Below, in pieces: positions 10,843 to 22,784 of a stretch of 64,000 nucleotides of DNA (position 1 is its first letter; every line of letters begins with the position of its first letter). The stretch comes from Liopterus haemorrhoidalis (Eukaryota; Arthropoda; Insecta; Coleoptera; Dytiscidae), in NCBI GenBank assembly GCA_963971575.1, contig OZ020613.1:49718250-49782249 (forward strand), in the 5' to 3' direction. The notes under the pieces are model-generated. The model was not told the DNA's origin. It ran no database searches and saw nothing but the letters and a program-made list of their open reading frames with translations. Made by a program: the position numbers and the translations under genes.

Positions 10843-12399
10843 ATTATTGTATTATAACTTGTGTTACATGTGTACATATACTGAAATATCGTGAATGGAC
10901 TACTTGAAGCCTACAAAGAAATTGGATGTAGGATGTCTTTAAAAATTCACTTTCTGGACTCTCATCTAGATTTCGTCCCAGATCTGGGTGTAGTAAGTGA
11001 TGAACATGGGGAACGGTTCCACCAAGACATTCATGCCATGGAAATGCGATATTAAGGTAAATGGAGCCCAAATTTGCTTGCTGATTACTGCCGGACATTA
11101 ATGAGGAATGCTTTAGAAACAAAATATTGAAACAGCTAAAACATCAAAAACAGCTTTTTGAGGTAAGTTGAAATTAATAATACGTCTATCGCTATAATTT
11201 ATTAGAAACCAACAATACCTCATAGCAAAAAAAAAAAAATTAAGTGAATTGTGAATTTTCACACATTTCAGGGTTTCGCAGGTATTTAGTAAGTGAATGA
11301 TGATTATTTGGGATGCCAAAACAAATTTTATGTTAAAATATTTTTTTGTTAATTTTAATTCGAATGCCTAATACCATTATTTAGGTTTCTAAATATGTGC
11401 AGTATTTTTTTTTATATACCAAGGTTCATTAAGATTTTGAAAATTGCGCCTATGGCTTCCATTGGTTGTTTTAAGTCATAACTCCACCCCTCTGATTTCG
11501 TGTATTCAATTTCAACAATTTTTACTGGTTATTAAATTTACGATTTTAAAAATTAAGTGCAACATTTGCCCAAATATTACTAGAGTTTTGAAAAAAAAAT
11601 TAAACAAAATAAAAATGCAAAAAAAAACAGAAAAAATAAAATTGACGCGACATCGGATCGAAACCTAGTTTGCAAATTAGAACGCGAGAGCGCTAACCGT
11701 CAAAGCATGCTGGGTGACTGACTTGCATAAGTTATTAAAAATTTTGCATGGTCAAGCAAAAAATACAAAAAATGCGTTATTTTCCGAAAAGATAATCTGA
11801 TCAAAAATTCCTGTTGTACTATTTCGGTTCCCACAAATGTACTTTACTTCGATTTTGGTTTATGATGGTTCCAGATTTTTAGTTTAAACCATCTGGGCTA
11901 CAGGGTGTGGGACAAAAAATGTTTTGCACAATTTTGGTAAAAATCATATCAATATAATTTATTTTGCAAAAATAAAATTTGGATTGTTAATCCACGTGCT
12001 AAGGGCTTTCATTTGATACTCTACTCAGAATTTAAAAAAAAATATTTTTGTTTTTCAATGAGCAGATATTTGTTTATATTTTTACGGGGATATATTTTTT
12101 AGACGTTTTAGTATTTTTAATATGTGCAGGTCAAAGAGTTGTATGAGCATGCCAAATTTCAACTCGCTAGGTTTAGCCGTTTGGCTACAATTTTTACCGA
12201 ACAGACAGACAGACAGACAGACGACCAAATGACGGTATAAGAGTTTTTTGATCATACCTACAAAACCCTAAAAATGATGGATGCGAGGAAAAATCCGAGG
12301 TCATTGTCGGCTTTTAGGTCAAATTTTACGTGGGATACACCATGTTTTGTTCATGTCACAAAAGTTCATAAGTTTACCAGTGTAATAAGCTTAATCATC
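10843..12399. other. repeat debris, including a tRNA-like segment and a CAGA run
   Basis: GTGAATTTTCACACATTTC at about 11250 recurs at about 59850, marking a dispersed element. On minus, 11720-11640 has a tRNA-like A box (GTTAGCGCTCTCG) and B box (GGTTTCGATCC), suggesting a SINE. At 12145-12230 the segment CATGCCAAATTTCAAC...TAGGTTTAGCC is shared with about 32830 and is followed by (ACAG)n. No gene. Confidence 0.4.
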
Positions 12400-13523
12400 T
12401 CACTGCTGAGAAAATTCCTCCCCCCAAGGAATCCCTCTCGGTAATATAGGACGGCTAATTCGTATATTATTTCGATACATCGTGCCTGTCCCTCTTTTCT
12501 TGTCTACCCTTTCACATTTCAATGGCTTTTCTCTAGAATGTGTTAACTTGTGACGAGTGAGATTTGAGAAACGTGCAAATGCCTTACTGCATTGATCACA
12601 TTTGAATGGTTTTTCTCCAGAATGAACTTGTTTGTGTCTTTTGAGTTCTCCCGACACTATAAATGCTTTATTACAATGTTCACATTTAAATGGCTTCTCA
12701 CCAGAATGTATTCGTTTATGTTTAGCGAGAGTTGATGAATCTGTGTATGCTTTATTACACTGATCACATTCGAATGGTCTCTCTCCAGAATGCCATCGTT
12801 TGTGAACAGTAAGAGAATGTGAATGTATAAATTCTTTGTTACATTGTTCACATTTGAATGGTTTCTCTCCAGAATGCATTCGTTTGTGAACAATGAGAGA
12901 TTGTGAGCGTACGAATCCTTTGTTGCATTGTTCGCATTTGAATGGTTTCTCTTTAGAATGTATTCGTTTGTGAACAATGAGAGAATGTGAGTTTAAGAAG
13001 GCTTTGTTACACTGTTTACATTTAAATGACCTCACGGCAGGAACGTCAGAATGCATTTGTTTATGACTAGTGAGATATTGTGAGTTTGAAAAAGCTTTGT
13101 TACAATGATCACATTTGAATGGTTTCTCTCCAGAATGTATTCTTTTGTGAACAGCGAGATATGATGCACTTAAAAATGCTTTATTACATTGTTCACATTT
13201 GAATGGTTTCTCTCCAGAATGAACTCGCTTATGTCTTTTGAGATTTGATGATTCTGAAAATACTTTATCACACTCATCACATTTGAATGGCTTCTCTCCA
13301 GAATGGATTCGTTTGTGATTATTAAGAAGTGACATCCATAAAAATGATTTGTTACATTGTTTACACGTAAACAGCTTCTTTTTAGAATGTACTCGTTTAT
13401 GTTTCAAGAGGGATTTAGATTGTTCAATTTTTTCCGATGTTGATGTTGAGGGTTTTTCAAACATGTTAATGGATACTTCAGCATTTGGACTCTCATTTGG
13501 ATTATTGACAGATGTTCCACTAT
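12400..13523 (-). CDS. C2H2 zinc-finger terminal exon, ten fingers (copy 3, distal)
   Basis: A terminal exon with acceptor TTTGCAG just before 13523 in phase 1, and a stop at 12400. The first 50 residues are acidic or Ser-rich (DSGTSVNNPNESPNAE). Ten canonical fingers of type FKCxQCNKxF...HKRxH follow with HSGEKP linkers. The linker before finger 5 is atypical (HSDVPAVRS). After finger 10 the array degenerates (LKCERVDKKRG), with only one of the expected Cys residues left. It probably encodes a sequence-specific nuclear DNA-binding protein. It shares the exon phase and SSNP-like start with 19485-20296, so it may be an alternative last exon to the same 5' exons or belong to its own gene. Confidence 0.85.
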
Positions 13524-15837
13524 CTGCAAACAAAATTGCATTGATTAATGAAACAAATATGAAATAATATCTTTGAAATTATTTTGCAATGCTCCAATAT
13601 TAATACGGACACCATTATTTTGGACATTTGCCATTACTGGTAGTACTAAGCTAGAATAGTACAATATATTGAGTATTAGTATCAAAAAGATATATTACTT
13701 CATGAGGTATAAGGAACGAGACGAAAGGAACGATAAAAAATGAGGTAAAGGAATGAGAATATTCGATGTGAGTGGAACACTCCGAACGCAAGCTGCAGGC
13801 AAGCGTGAGGAACCACAAGCATCAAATTTTCTCTTCCAGCCCAGTCACAGACCCTACTTTCTCCACGACCACCAGGACAATAAAAAATTTAACAAATTAT
13901 TATTTTAACATTTTATCTTTATAAATAATTTATATTACATAACAAATTAATCAATTAATTAAAATCTCTTTTTTTTATTTATTATTTGTTTAAGTTTAGT
14001 TTGATTTCCCACACAACGGCCTTTATTTTAATACTTTCTAGGAAGTTATGTTGCATTTATTTAATGTAAACATTGCATATATTTTAATACATCGCTACGC
14101 GTATAGATACCGATTGCATTACTTTTCAGCGCGGAGTAATGGATACCTTATAGTGAACAATGACAAATGACAACAAGCATGAAATAGTTATTACAGAACA
14201 AGTGATGAAATGAAATACACGCAAAATGCATAAGAAGATAAATGCTTTAGAATAACATTCCAACTTTTGTATTAGAAATTTCTGTAGTCAAAATTGGTTT
14301 TAGAATTGGTAAATTCTATAGTGGTCGTGGAGAAAATTATTTCGGACGTTTCGGAAACTGCTCAACATTCTGTTTCCGTCTTCAGCGATCACGTGAGTGA
14401 TAAACATTTCAATTAACTTCGAGTTTTTATACTGGGTATTGTAAGAATGGGACCAGGTTATAGGTGTATTGCTATTGGTTAGGTGGTTGGGGTCAACTAC
14501 AGGTAGAGATTGTTCGTGACATTATTGTGTGGAAATGAGTTAATTGTGGTAATCCGGTATAGTGACTTGAGGATTAGAAAGGTTGTTTTGTATAATCGAC
14601 AGCCAGAGTTGATGAAATTCTATGCTAGCTTGGATAACGTATAAGACTAATTTTAGTCTTATAGATATGCAGCTAGGATCTTGTTAAGGGGATGTTCCTT
14701 TAAATCAAATTTTTGCCCTAATTTTTTATCACTAATAAAAAATTACTGACAAGAAATATGTATTTTTTTTTTTGACATTCCATACAAATTTAATTTATAA
14801 AAAAAATTTCAATTGGAATTCTGACGTTTACAAATTAAATTTATATGAAATATCAAAAAAACAATGTTTTCCTACGTCCTTTAGGAAACACACCTACTTA
14901 CTTTACTGATTTCAATTAAGAAATGAACTTAATATCCAGACAAGCATGGCCGGCCCTTGGGTGAGGCGGACTAGATCCAGGCTTCAAGTGATGAAATGCC
15001 TCAAAAAAGTTATCAAACTGTACTTTAAATCCCTGGACACTTTTGAAGGGCCTTAGTTTGTCTTGCCCAAGGCTTTACAAAACCACGGTCCACTCCCAAA
15101 CCACTTGTGTGAATATAATTTTTCATATGTGTTTAATAAAGTGGTCATCAAAATAGCAACAATATTTATTCAAAAATTTAGTTTTCATTAATAATGACCC
15201 ATTTTCCTTAAGTATTGTATATAAAACCTACTATTTTTATGACCGTTCAAAAGCTACGAAAAAATGAGTGAACATATTTTTTTTTTTTCTTTTTTGACGT
15301 TCCATATAAATTTTATTCGTAAACGTCAGAGTTTCAATTGCTTTCTCAATTTTATTTATAGCAAAAATAAAATATTCAAAATAATAAGTTATAATTAAAT
15401 TATTATATCAGCTGGGTATCACGGTAAAAAAATAAAGTAACGAGCAAAGTGTCTGAAATACAGATACAAGATACTTAAATTTAAATATCTAGATACAGAT
15501 ACATATTTCAAAAAGTATCTAATTTGTATCTAGATACTTGATAAAGTATCTAGATACATTACAACACTGTTTACAGCCTACGTTTGAATCCTGATTCTAC
15601 TCTATCATCGTACCAAATTACGTGAAAGTAAATCCAGCCGTTTTTGCATGAATTTTGGACAAACAGATAAAAATTGATTTTTTCCGGATATTTTCTTATA
15701 ATGATCTGAAACGTGTAGATAGATACATACACAACACACACACAAATATATGAATGCATTAAGTTATAGTTATAATAATAATAATATAATCCCAACACCT
15801 AGATAAGCGTATATGGAGCAGAGAAGTTAAGTTCTCC
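13524..15837. other. no gene recognised; small repeats
   Basis: Contains small inverted segments around ATTCCATACAAATTTAAT at 14760-14860 and 15290-15340. A cluster of GTATCTAGATAC-like palindromes lies at 15464-15557. Around 14330-14400 the phrase CTGAAGACGGAAACAGAATG resembles LINE/Penelope 3' debris. No coding exon is seen. Confidence 0.35.
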
Positions 15838-16075
15838 GTTTCTAGACCGCCGGCCATAGATATGAAAGCTACGTGGTCAGTGTGACGTTTCGATCGGTAC
15901 TATTATCCCTATATAAATAAATACTCACTTTAAGTATGAAATACTTGAAGCTGAGTCGACCTCAGAGCTGACTGTACATTTTCGGAAAATAAAAATCCGA
16001 AGGAGGTGGGGGTCTCGAACCTGGATCCCTGTGCTCCGCAGACAACCGTCTTACCTCGGAGCCACGGTAACTCAA
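15838..16075 (-). mobile_element. tRNA-derived SINE, minus strand
   Basis: Read on minus from about 16072, GTTACCGTGGCTCCGAGGTAAG supplies an A box and GGTTCGAGACCCC a B box with tRNA-like spacing. The 3' part ends in a TATTTATTTATA-type tail near 15910. No target duplication was confirmed. Confidence 0.5.
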
Positions 16076-16201
16076 GTTAAAATAATTTATTAATCTTATG
16101 TAAGAGGTCTAGTGATTATCAATCAAAATCATACCACGAAACAGTAAAAAGACATTTTTTTACGGGGACAGGTAAAATCTTATTTTACAAGTATAATTTA
16201 T

Positions 16202-16443
16202 AGCCAACGGAGTGGCCGAGCGCATTAAGTCATGCGGTTTAGACTGGTGGAAACAGTCTTGAATGTGCGGTCGGTGGTTCGATCCTCCTCCGTTGGTGAT
16301 ATTATTCGGGCGAGAATAATACGTTTACATTACTCCCATTTCACAATCATTCACTCCTCATCCAGGTGTAGGAGCTCGCCCCCTGCCATCGGCGATTAGC
16401 CTCGTTGCAGAAATAGGCCGATGTAAAATAAATAAATAAAAAA
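16202..16443 (+). mobile_element. tRNA-Ser/Leu-derived SINE with target duplication
   Basis: The head GCCAACGGAGTGGCCGAGCG resembles a class II tRNA (A box TGGCCGAGCGCATTAAGT, B box GGTTCGATCCT). A unique body and an (AAAT)n/poly(A) tail follow. Flanking AAGTATAATTTAT at 16189-16201 and 16444-16456 is an exact 13-bp duplication. The anticodon region is not credible as a functional tRNA. Confidence 0.85.
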
Positions 16444-16804
16444 AAGTATAATTTATTGTAAAACTTTACATTAAAAAGTAAATAGTTGTTAGTTACTAGT
16501 ACATGTAAAAATATACTACTATAATTTTATGTACAAGTTCTACTGTCGTAAATTATTTTACAAAAAATATTACTGCAGGGTCATTCCATGTCAAGTGGTC
16601 TACTTTTTAATAAGTTCCCCACCTTACCATCACGGATTTTGATGAAACTTTGTGTGTTGAATCTTACGTGGCTCAGACTAACTTTGGTAAAGTTTAAGAT
16701 TTGCCAGTGGAATACTTCGGGAGGAAGAGGTTTTTGTTTGATACCATACTGCGACCATGTGTGAAATTTTTTCCACTTCCAGTCAAAATATTTCCTTGGA
16801 TATA

Positions 16805-18108
16805 ATGGGTGTTTTTTTTAGAGGTATAGAACTTTAAATTGCAATAAAACAACGATGGATTATTCGATTGACATGAATTTTTTTTTTATTCGAAAGATAA
16901 TCTTGTGGCATTACATTTCAAATATGATTTCTGGCATATGACCGCCACGGCTGGCTCGGATGTAGTCCAATCTGGACGTCCAATTTTTGATGACTTTTTC
17001 CAACATTTGTGGCCGTATATCGGCAATAACACGGCGAATGTTGTCTTCCAAATGGTCAAGCGTTTGTGGCTTATCCGCATAGACCAATGACTTTACATAG
17101 CCCCACAGAAAGTAGTCCAGCGGTGTTAAATCACAAGATCTTGGAGGCCAATTCACAGGTCCAAAACGTGAAATTAGGCGGTCACCAAACGTGTCTTTCA
17201 ATAAATCGATTGTGGCACGAGCTGTGTGACATGTTGCGCCGTCTTGTTGGAACCACAGCTCCTGGACATCATGGCTGTTCAATTCAGGAATGAAAAAGTT
17301 AGTAATCATGGCTCTATACCGATCACCATTGACTGTAACGTTCTGGCCATCATCGTTTTTGAAGAAGTACGGACCAATGATTCCACCAGCCCATAAAGCG
17401 CACCAAACAGTCAGTTTTTCTGGATGTAACGGTGTTTTGACATACACTTGAGGATTAGCTTCACTCCAAATGCGGCAGTTTTGTTTGTTGACGTAGCCAT
17501 TCAACCAGAAGTGCGCTTCATCGCTAAACAAAATTCGCTTATGAAAATCGGGAACAACGGCAATCTCGTTTTGGGCCCATTCGACGAATCTACGCCTTGC
17601 TTGATGATCGTTTGGCTTCAATTCTTGCACGAGTTGGATTTTGTAAGCACGCAAACCAAGATCCTTCCGCAAAATCTTCCATAAAGTGGATGGACACAGA
17701 TCCAATTCCTGTGCTCGATGGCGGATGGACTCATTCGGGTCTTCCTCAATGCTACGCTCTACAGTACCAATAGCTTCTTCTGTACGCACCGTACGGCGTC
17801 TCTGGGGATGCGAGTTATCAATAAGAGTAAACGTGGTGCGAAAACGTTCCATGGTTAATCGAATTAACTGCTCTGATGGACGATTTTGTCGACGATAAAA
17901 TGGACGTAGTGCGCGATACGTATTCCGCACAGAACCATTATTTTCGAAATAAAATTGCACTATTTGCAAGCGTTGTTCAGGCGTGAGTCTATTCATGATG
18001 AATTGCCAAACCAAACTGAGAATAAATCACTTGACAGCTGTTAAATCGGTCGCCATCTTGAACAGTAATGCCAACTTAAAGTTCTATACCTCTAAAAAAA
18101 ACACCCGT
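16805..18108 (-). mobile_element. complete mariner-family transposon, 1304 bp
   Basis: Terminal inverted repeats of about 30 bp (GGGTGTTTTTTTTAGAGG and onward) are nearly identical at both ends. TA flanks both sides (16803-16804 and 18109-18110). The transposase frame is uninterrupted. Intact ends plus an intact frame make this potentially active or only recently silenced. Confidence 0.92.
16911..18014 (-). CDS. mariner-family transposase, DD41D spacing, intact
   Basis: 367 codons from the first ATG, or 361 from the better-placed MNRLTPEQRLQ. An N-terminal helix-turn-helix region (LTPEQRLQIVQFYFENNGS) is followed by a second one around ELDLCPSTLWKILRKDLG. Catalytic residues are visible: FSDEAHF (first D), FQQDGATCHTA (second D) and LTPLDYFLWG (third D). 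There are 41 residues between the second and third Asp. This spacing matches the DD41D group of Tc1/mariner rather than classical DD34D. No stop or frameshift is seen. Confidence 0.9.
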   Translation of the reverse strand: MVWQFIMNRLTPEQRLQIVQFYFENNGSVRNTYRALRPFYRRQNRPSEQLIRLTMERFRTTFTLIDNSHPQRRRTVRTEEAIGTVERSIEEDPNESIRHRAQELDLCPSTLWKILRKDLGLRAYKIQLVQELKPNDHQARRRFVEWAQNEIAVVPDFHKRILFSDEAHFWLNGYVNKQNCRIWSEANPQVYVKTPLHPEKLTVWCALWAGGIIGPYFFKNDDGQNVTVNGDRYRAMITNFFIPELNSHDVQELWFQQDGATCHTARATIDLLKDTFGDRLISRFGPVNWPPRSCDLTPLDYFLWGYVKSLVYADKPQTLDHLEDNIRRVIADIRPQMLEKVIKNWTSRLDYIRASRGGHMPEIIFEM

Positions 18109-19172
18109 TATAAGCAAAACAAATGAAACTCTGCGATATAATACAACTTTTTATGATCTATTAAATGGAACAAATGCAGAAATTAATTTTTTTAAACTGG
18201 CATAAATAAAAAGCCTTAAAGTGGGCCAAAAAATGAATGTACTAGACAGGTAAGCTGCCCAATCATTGGCTTGGGAACCAGAACCAAGACACCCACCCGT
18301 AGCTGGTATTGCACAGTTATCGGGCGTGATCTCTATGACGATGAGATTTCTGGTCCAAATTTTTTGAACTGGTAGTGGCAATGCCACCATGGACCAACGC
18401 AACCAAGTATTTTCCTCATAAAATTGCAAAAGAACAGTCATATAACAAGTACAACTTGAAGATCTGGCTATATTTGGCTGTTAATGTATGCAATTACCAC
18501 AAGACTTCTATGACCTTTGACCCTTATTTTCAGGCACTATTTGCTCACGTTGAAAACGCGACAAACTGTTAAAGGGAGTCTGAAATATGCTCTTTCTGAT
18601 AGACTTGGTTTGAAAATGTTTCTGGATTACCCTTTTTTGCAAAATCTGGTTGAAAATACCCAATTTTTGACATTTTTTGTAAAATCACAAAATTTAAAAT
18701 GAAATTTTAAAGTAACGAGATTAACTTATGAGTTGAAATTGTATATTCAAGAACAGAGTTGTGACACAAAGGAATATACAAAATTTTGCAGAGAAAGTTT
18801 CATTATTACAAGAGCTACAAAAGGCTAAACTATGAAATTATTCTCGTACATTCCTTTTTTTGGCCCACTTTGAGCCTTTTTATCTATGCTAGTTTAAAAA
18901 AGTTGTGTTAGATCGAAAAGTTTCATTTGTTTTGCTTATATACACAAGAAAATATGTTGACTCGAAGTTGCAAAAATTTCACAGGAATACTGTACATGGT
19001 TGCAATATGGTATCAAACAATGAGCTATAACTCCACAAGTTTTTCACTGGCGGATCTTAAACTTTACCAGAATTCACTTGGGTAATGTAAGATTCAGTAT
19101 AAAAAGTTTCATCAAAACCTGTGATGGTGAGGTGGGGAACCCTAGACCACTTGATGTGGAAAGACCCTGCAT

Positions 19173-19484
19173 CAGTTTTAAAAATTTTCATGGACCGAAT
19201 GATTTAGATGCGGACCGACAGCGATCTGTGCACCGGCGGTTAAGAAACACTGATCTAGAGCGCAAGACTCGCAGAAAGTAACCTTAAGCTACTTTGCAGA
19301 TTATTTACAAACTTAAATAAGAAGAAAATTCTACAAATAATCTAATACTTTTATGATATGGATAGTTTTATTAAATAACTGTCTAGTAATTTATAAAAGA
19401 TTATGTAGAAACATAACAAAGAACTACATTTTTCAAGTGTATAATTTACACTAATTTATAAAGTAACTTTTCTTTATAAATATC
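19173..19484. other. 3' flank of the finger exon, no gene
   Basis: AT-rich sequence directly downstream (on minus) of the finger exon stop at 19485. It may hold the 3' UTR. No clear AATAAA could be assigned with confidence. Confidence 0.3.
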
Positions 19485-20296
19485 CTAAAATTTTTGTAAA
19501 TTCTTTACCACACTTTTTGCATTTGAATACGTTCTAACCGTATGTATTCGTTTATGTTTAGTAAGATCTACATCGTGTGAAAATACTTTATTACACTGAT
19601 CACATTTGAATGGAAATTCTCCAGAATGTATTTGTTTGTGTTCAGTGAGAAATGTTAATCGTGAAAATACTTTACTACATTCATCACATTTGAATGGTTT
19701 TTCCCAAGAATGTGTTTGTTTGTGACTAAAGAGATGCGCTAATTGTGAAAATGCAATATTACATTGATCACATTTGAATGGTTTCTCCCCAGAATGTACT
19801 CGTTTATGATTATTGAGAGATGTTAAGTGTAAAAAATGTTTATTACACTGTTCACATTTGAATGGCCTGTCATTAGAATGTATTCGTTTGTGAGCAATGA
19901 GATTTGATAAAGCTGAAAATGCTTTATTACACTGATCGCATGTGAATGGTTTCTCCCCAGTATGAACTCTTTTGTGATTAACAAGATTAAACCTTTCACT
20001 GAATGCTTTATCGCACTGATTACACCTGAATGGTTTCTCGCCACTATGAACTCGTTTGTGTCTAGTAAGAAGAACGTTTTGACTAAATTCTTTATCACAC
20101 TGCTCACATTTGAATGACTTATCTACACTATGCACTGGTTTATGTGCAGCAAGATCACGAGCTTGTACAAATGTTTTCTCACACACTTCACTTTTATAAC
20201 ATGTCTTTATTGTTTGTATTGTGTTAATCTGTTTGAATTTGTTAACGGACACAGGCACCATAGTCACATCTGGATTACTAGAAGATGTTGCGCGAA
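19485..20296 (-). CDS. C2H2 zinc-finger terminal exon, seven to eight fingers (copy 3, proximal)
   Basis: The acceptor TTTGCAG lies just before 20296 in phase 1, and the exon starts VRATSSSNPDVTM. A first degenerate finger has lost its first Cys (YKSEVCEKTF). Seven canonical fingers follow, from FKCEQCDKEF to FKCDQCNKVF, with HSGEKP-type linkers. At the end the frame shifts inside an eighth finger: the +1 frame reads FKCKKCGKEF near 19510. The protein is therefore shortened by an indel. It is a probable nuclear DNA-binding protein, joined on minus to exons C 24918, A 34025 and B 34885. Confidence 0.85.
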
Positions 20297-20504
20297 CTGC
20301 AAACAAATAAGTAATCAAAATACAATATGATTGAAAAAAAATATATATTAGAAATTCATGACTATGAGTGCGGGCGTGCGTACGTCGTGCGTGTGTGTAT
20401 GTATATATGGGCGAACATGTCTTTAATTCCTGGGTATGTACACACATCGGCAAAGTCTAGAGATATTGAAAAAATATGAAAATATATTGCTTATTGTACA
20501 TTAA

Positions 20505-20641
20505 GGGCCGGTTTCTGAAAGCTTGCCCGAGTTTAATCTCTTGTTTAAACTCGGTTACAATATAAGAATCCCCATAAGTAACCATGGCAACCATTTTCTG
20601 ACCCTTTGGTTATAGTTAACTAAGCTTTCAGAAACCGGCCA
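20505..20641. mobile_element. piggyBac-type MITE, 137 bp
   Basis: Terminal inverted repeats GGCCGGTTTCTGAAAGCTT are present at both ends. Flanking TTAA at 20501-20504 and 20642-20645 is the hallmark piggyBac target duplication. No coding capacity. Confidence 0.8.
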
Positions 20642-20879
20642 TTAATGTTGTATTTCAATTAAAGTAGGCAATTATGAGTAGTTGGTTACGGAAAACAAGT
20701 AAAAACAATAATCAACAAGACGAAACAAATACAAATTTCTCAAATGTTATTCAGTGCATGATCCATAGGTTGATCACATGTTTAATTTTAATTCGATTTA
20801 AAACGTTTATATTAATAATTGCAGTGTTTTTAAGTAGTGGCAGTCTTTTTTAATACTTGAGTGACATCCGGGACGTGGT

Positions 20880-21724
20880 CGCTGTACCACAGCAGCTCAA
20901 GACAGATTTTTGGTCTTAAATGCTAGAAGACAACCTACTATTACAGCACCCGAATTAGTAAGAGAGTTACAGCGAGCGAATAACTTAACCGTTAGTCGAG
21001 ATACTGTAAGAAATCGTCTCCACGAAGCTAATATTCTATCTAGACGACCAATCAGATGTTAACCCCTCTCTACAGGCAATCGCAGAACAAGATTAGACTG
21101 GTGTCACAATTTTCAATACTGGTGTGATAATGATTGGGTTACAGTTTTGTTTATTGATGAGTCCAGATTTGTAATTCATCCAAATTCACGTCGAACAAGG
21201 GTATGGAGAAGATCCGGTAATTTGGAACGTTTAAGGCACGTGCAGGAAGTTCACAGTTACAGAGATGATACTGTTATGGCATGGGGTGGGATAATCGTTG
21301 GCGGTAGAACTGATCTAGTCTTTCCCAATGGATTTTTAACAACACAACAATATTTGGATAATATTCTTCAACCTATAGTGCATCCATTTCGTGATGCTGT
21401 TGGTGATCAGTTTCATCTTGCCCAGGATAATGCTCGACCACATGTTGTGCGATTGTAACGAACTGGATGGATAACGAAGGTATTGATGCGATACCATGAC
21501 CAGCACAGTCACCGAATCTAAATCCGACTGAACATGTGTGGGATATGCTTAAGAGAAGAATTACTTCACATATGGATAACATCCACAATGATTTTAGATT
21601 CAGGGAGCTTCTAAGAGCAGAATGGGCACAGTTACCTCAAGAAGAGATCGATAATGATATTTTGTCCATAAATCGCAGATGTAGGGCTGTGATCATCCAA
21701 CGTGGAGGTCATACTCTCTATTAA
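20880..21724 (+). pseudogene. Tc1-like transposase, dead
   Basis: The main frame reads RFLVLNARRQPTIT, then helix-turn-helix-like VSRDTVRNRLHEANI, a stop after RRPIRC, then LFIDESRF (first Asp) and HLAQDNARPHV (second Asp), then a stop after VVRL. In the next frame QSPNLNPTEHVWDML supplies the Glu of a DDE triad, and the sequence continues to a stop near 21722. At least two stops and one frameshift. It is therefore a DDE Tc1 relative, distinct from the mariner at 16805. Confidence 0.8.
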
Positions 21725-22173
21725 CATTTGTTTTTTTTTTTTCATTTTTACAATTTTATACATAAATCTGTACATATATATATATATATATATATATTTC
21801 AAATATGGATTATTTTTATAAATAACGTTTAGCTTATTTTGTTGTAAACTATTCTTTATTGAGTATTTTAACTGATAAATGTACAAAAGAAACCATACGC
21901 TATTTATTTTCATATATTTTTTATATCCCTAGACTTTTTCGATATGTGTTTCGTATATTGTATTTATTGTATGTTCTGACAACAATATTTCTAATTTATA
22001 TGGTTTTGAATTTTTGTAATAACTGTACTAGAGGGGCGAAATTTGTTGTACAAGCGAGGATGCCTAGGCCAGTATTATCATTGTTGATGCATAGACTAGT
22101 GACGTTAAACCACTAGCGTACATAATAACAGTTAAACGTGCAAACTGCAAAAATATATATATATATATATATA
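21725..22173. other. AT-rich spacer with TA microsatellites
   Basis: (TA)n runs lie at about 21775-21796 and 22154-22173. No gene, and no convincing repeat family between them. Confidence 0.5.
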
Positions 22174-22680
22174 TGAAGAATAATGAAATTATTTTGAATT
22201 AACAATATAAATGTTTTTAATAATGAAAATTGATAAATACAACCTCCCCGGGAATCGAACCCGCATCCTAGAGATTACGCGTCTCAGTCCCCTGCCACAG
22301 GGCCATGGAGGCATGAGAATTGCATTTTGATATCAGTGGACAAGTCGTGACTTCAAATTTACATAATACATGTACGAAAGAGAAGCAGGTTTTTCTAACG
22401 AAAAACACATTTACCACTAATGTCTCAGTCAGTGCGTACACCACCCAAATATTTGAAGAATAATGAAATTATTTTGAATTAACAATATAAATGTTTTTAA
22501 TAATGAAAATTGATATCAAAAACACAACCTCCCCGAAAATCGAACCCGCATCCTAGAGATTACGCGTCTCAGTCCCCTGCCACAGGGCCATGGAGGCATG
22601 AGAATTGCATTTTGATATCAGTGGACAAGTCGTGACTTCAAATTTACATAATACATGTATGAAAGAGAAGTATTAAGAAG
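22174..22680 (-). repeat. tandem pair of tRNA-like SINE units, period about 281 bp
   Basis: Two nearly identical units begin GAAGAATAATGAAATTATTT at 22174 and 22455. Each contains a tRNA-like segment on minus (22313-22240 and 22600-22529) with paired ends GCCTCC/GGGAGG and the B box GGTTCGATTCC. The second copy has lost part of the acceptor pairing (CCGAAAATC). The first is followed by extra sequence (22390-22454) before the second starts. Tandem duplication of a SINE is the simplest reading. Confidence 0.6.
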
Positions 22681-22743
22681 AAGATGAATTAAACTAATTT
22701 ATTATTTTTCCTACCTAATTGACGATTAAAGAAGAAACACAAT

Positions 22744-22782
<39 letters not shown>

Positions 22783-22784
22783 AT

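Larger units (their letters stand above)
16573..19172. mobile_element. long-inverted-repeat element hosting a mariner
   Basis: The left end GCAGGGTCATTCCATGTCAAG and the right end, read on minus, GCAGGGTCTTTCCACATCAAG are homologous. The arms stay similar for several hundred bases: 16573-16800 plus 18110-18240 on the left against 19172-18845 on the right. The mariner at 16805-18108 split the left arm. The centre, 18240-18845, has no convincing coding sequence. Confidence 0.7.

Noticed and set aside
12657..12977. Minus frame of 106 codons rich in ILERNHSN motifs (similar at 19823-20107, 51499-51891 and 51904-52149)
   Set aside because: Out-of-frame translations of the zinc-finger repeats; the finger frame has all Cys/His ligands.
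16202..16290. Functional tRNA-Ser/Leu gene
   Set aside because: A and B boxes are good, but the segment continues into a SINE body with an A-rich tail and a 13-bp target duplication, and the anticodon loop is not convincing.
16905..17898. Four plus frames within the mariner
   Set aside because: Antisense shadows of the intact transposase.
22240..22313. Functional tRNA on minus
   Set aside because: Repeated in tandem with its flanks, with a decayed acceptor stem in the second copy; fits a SINE better.
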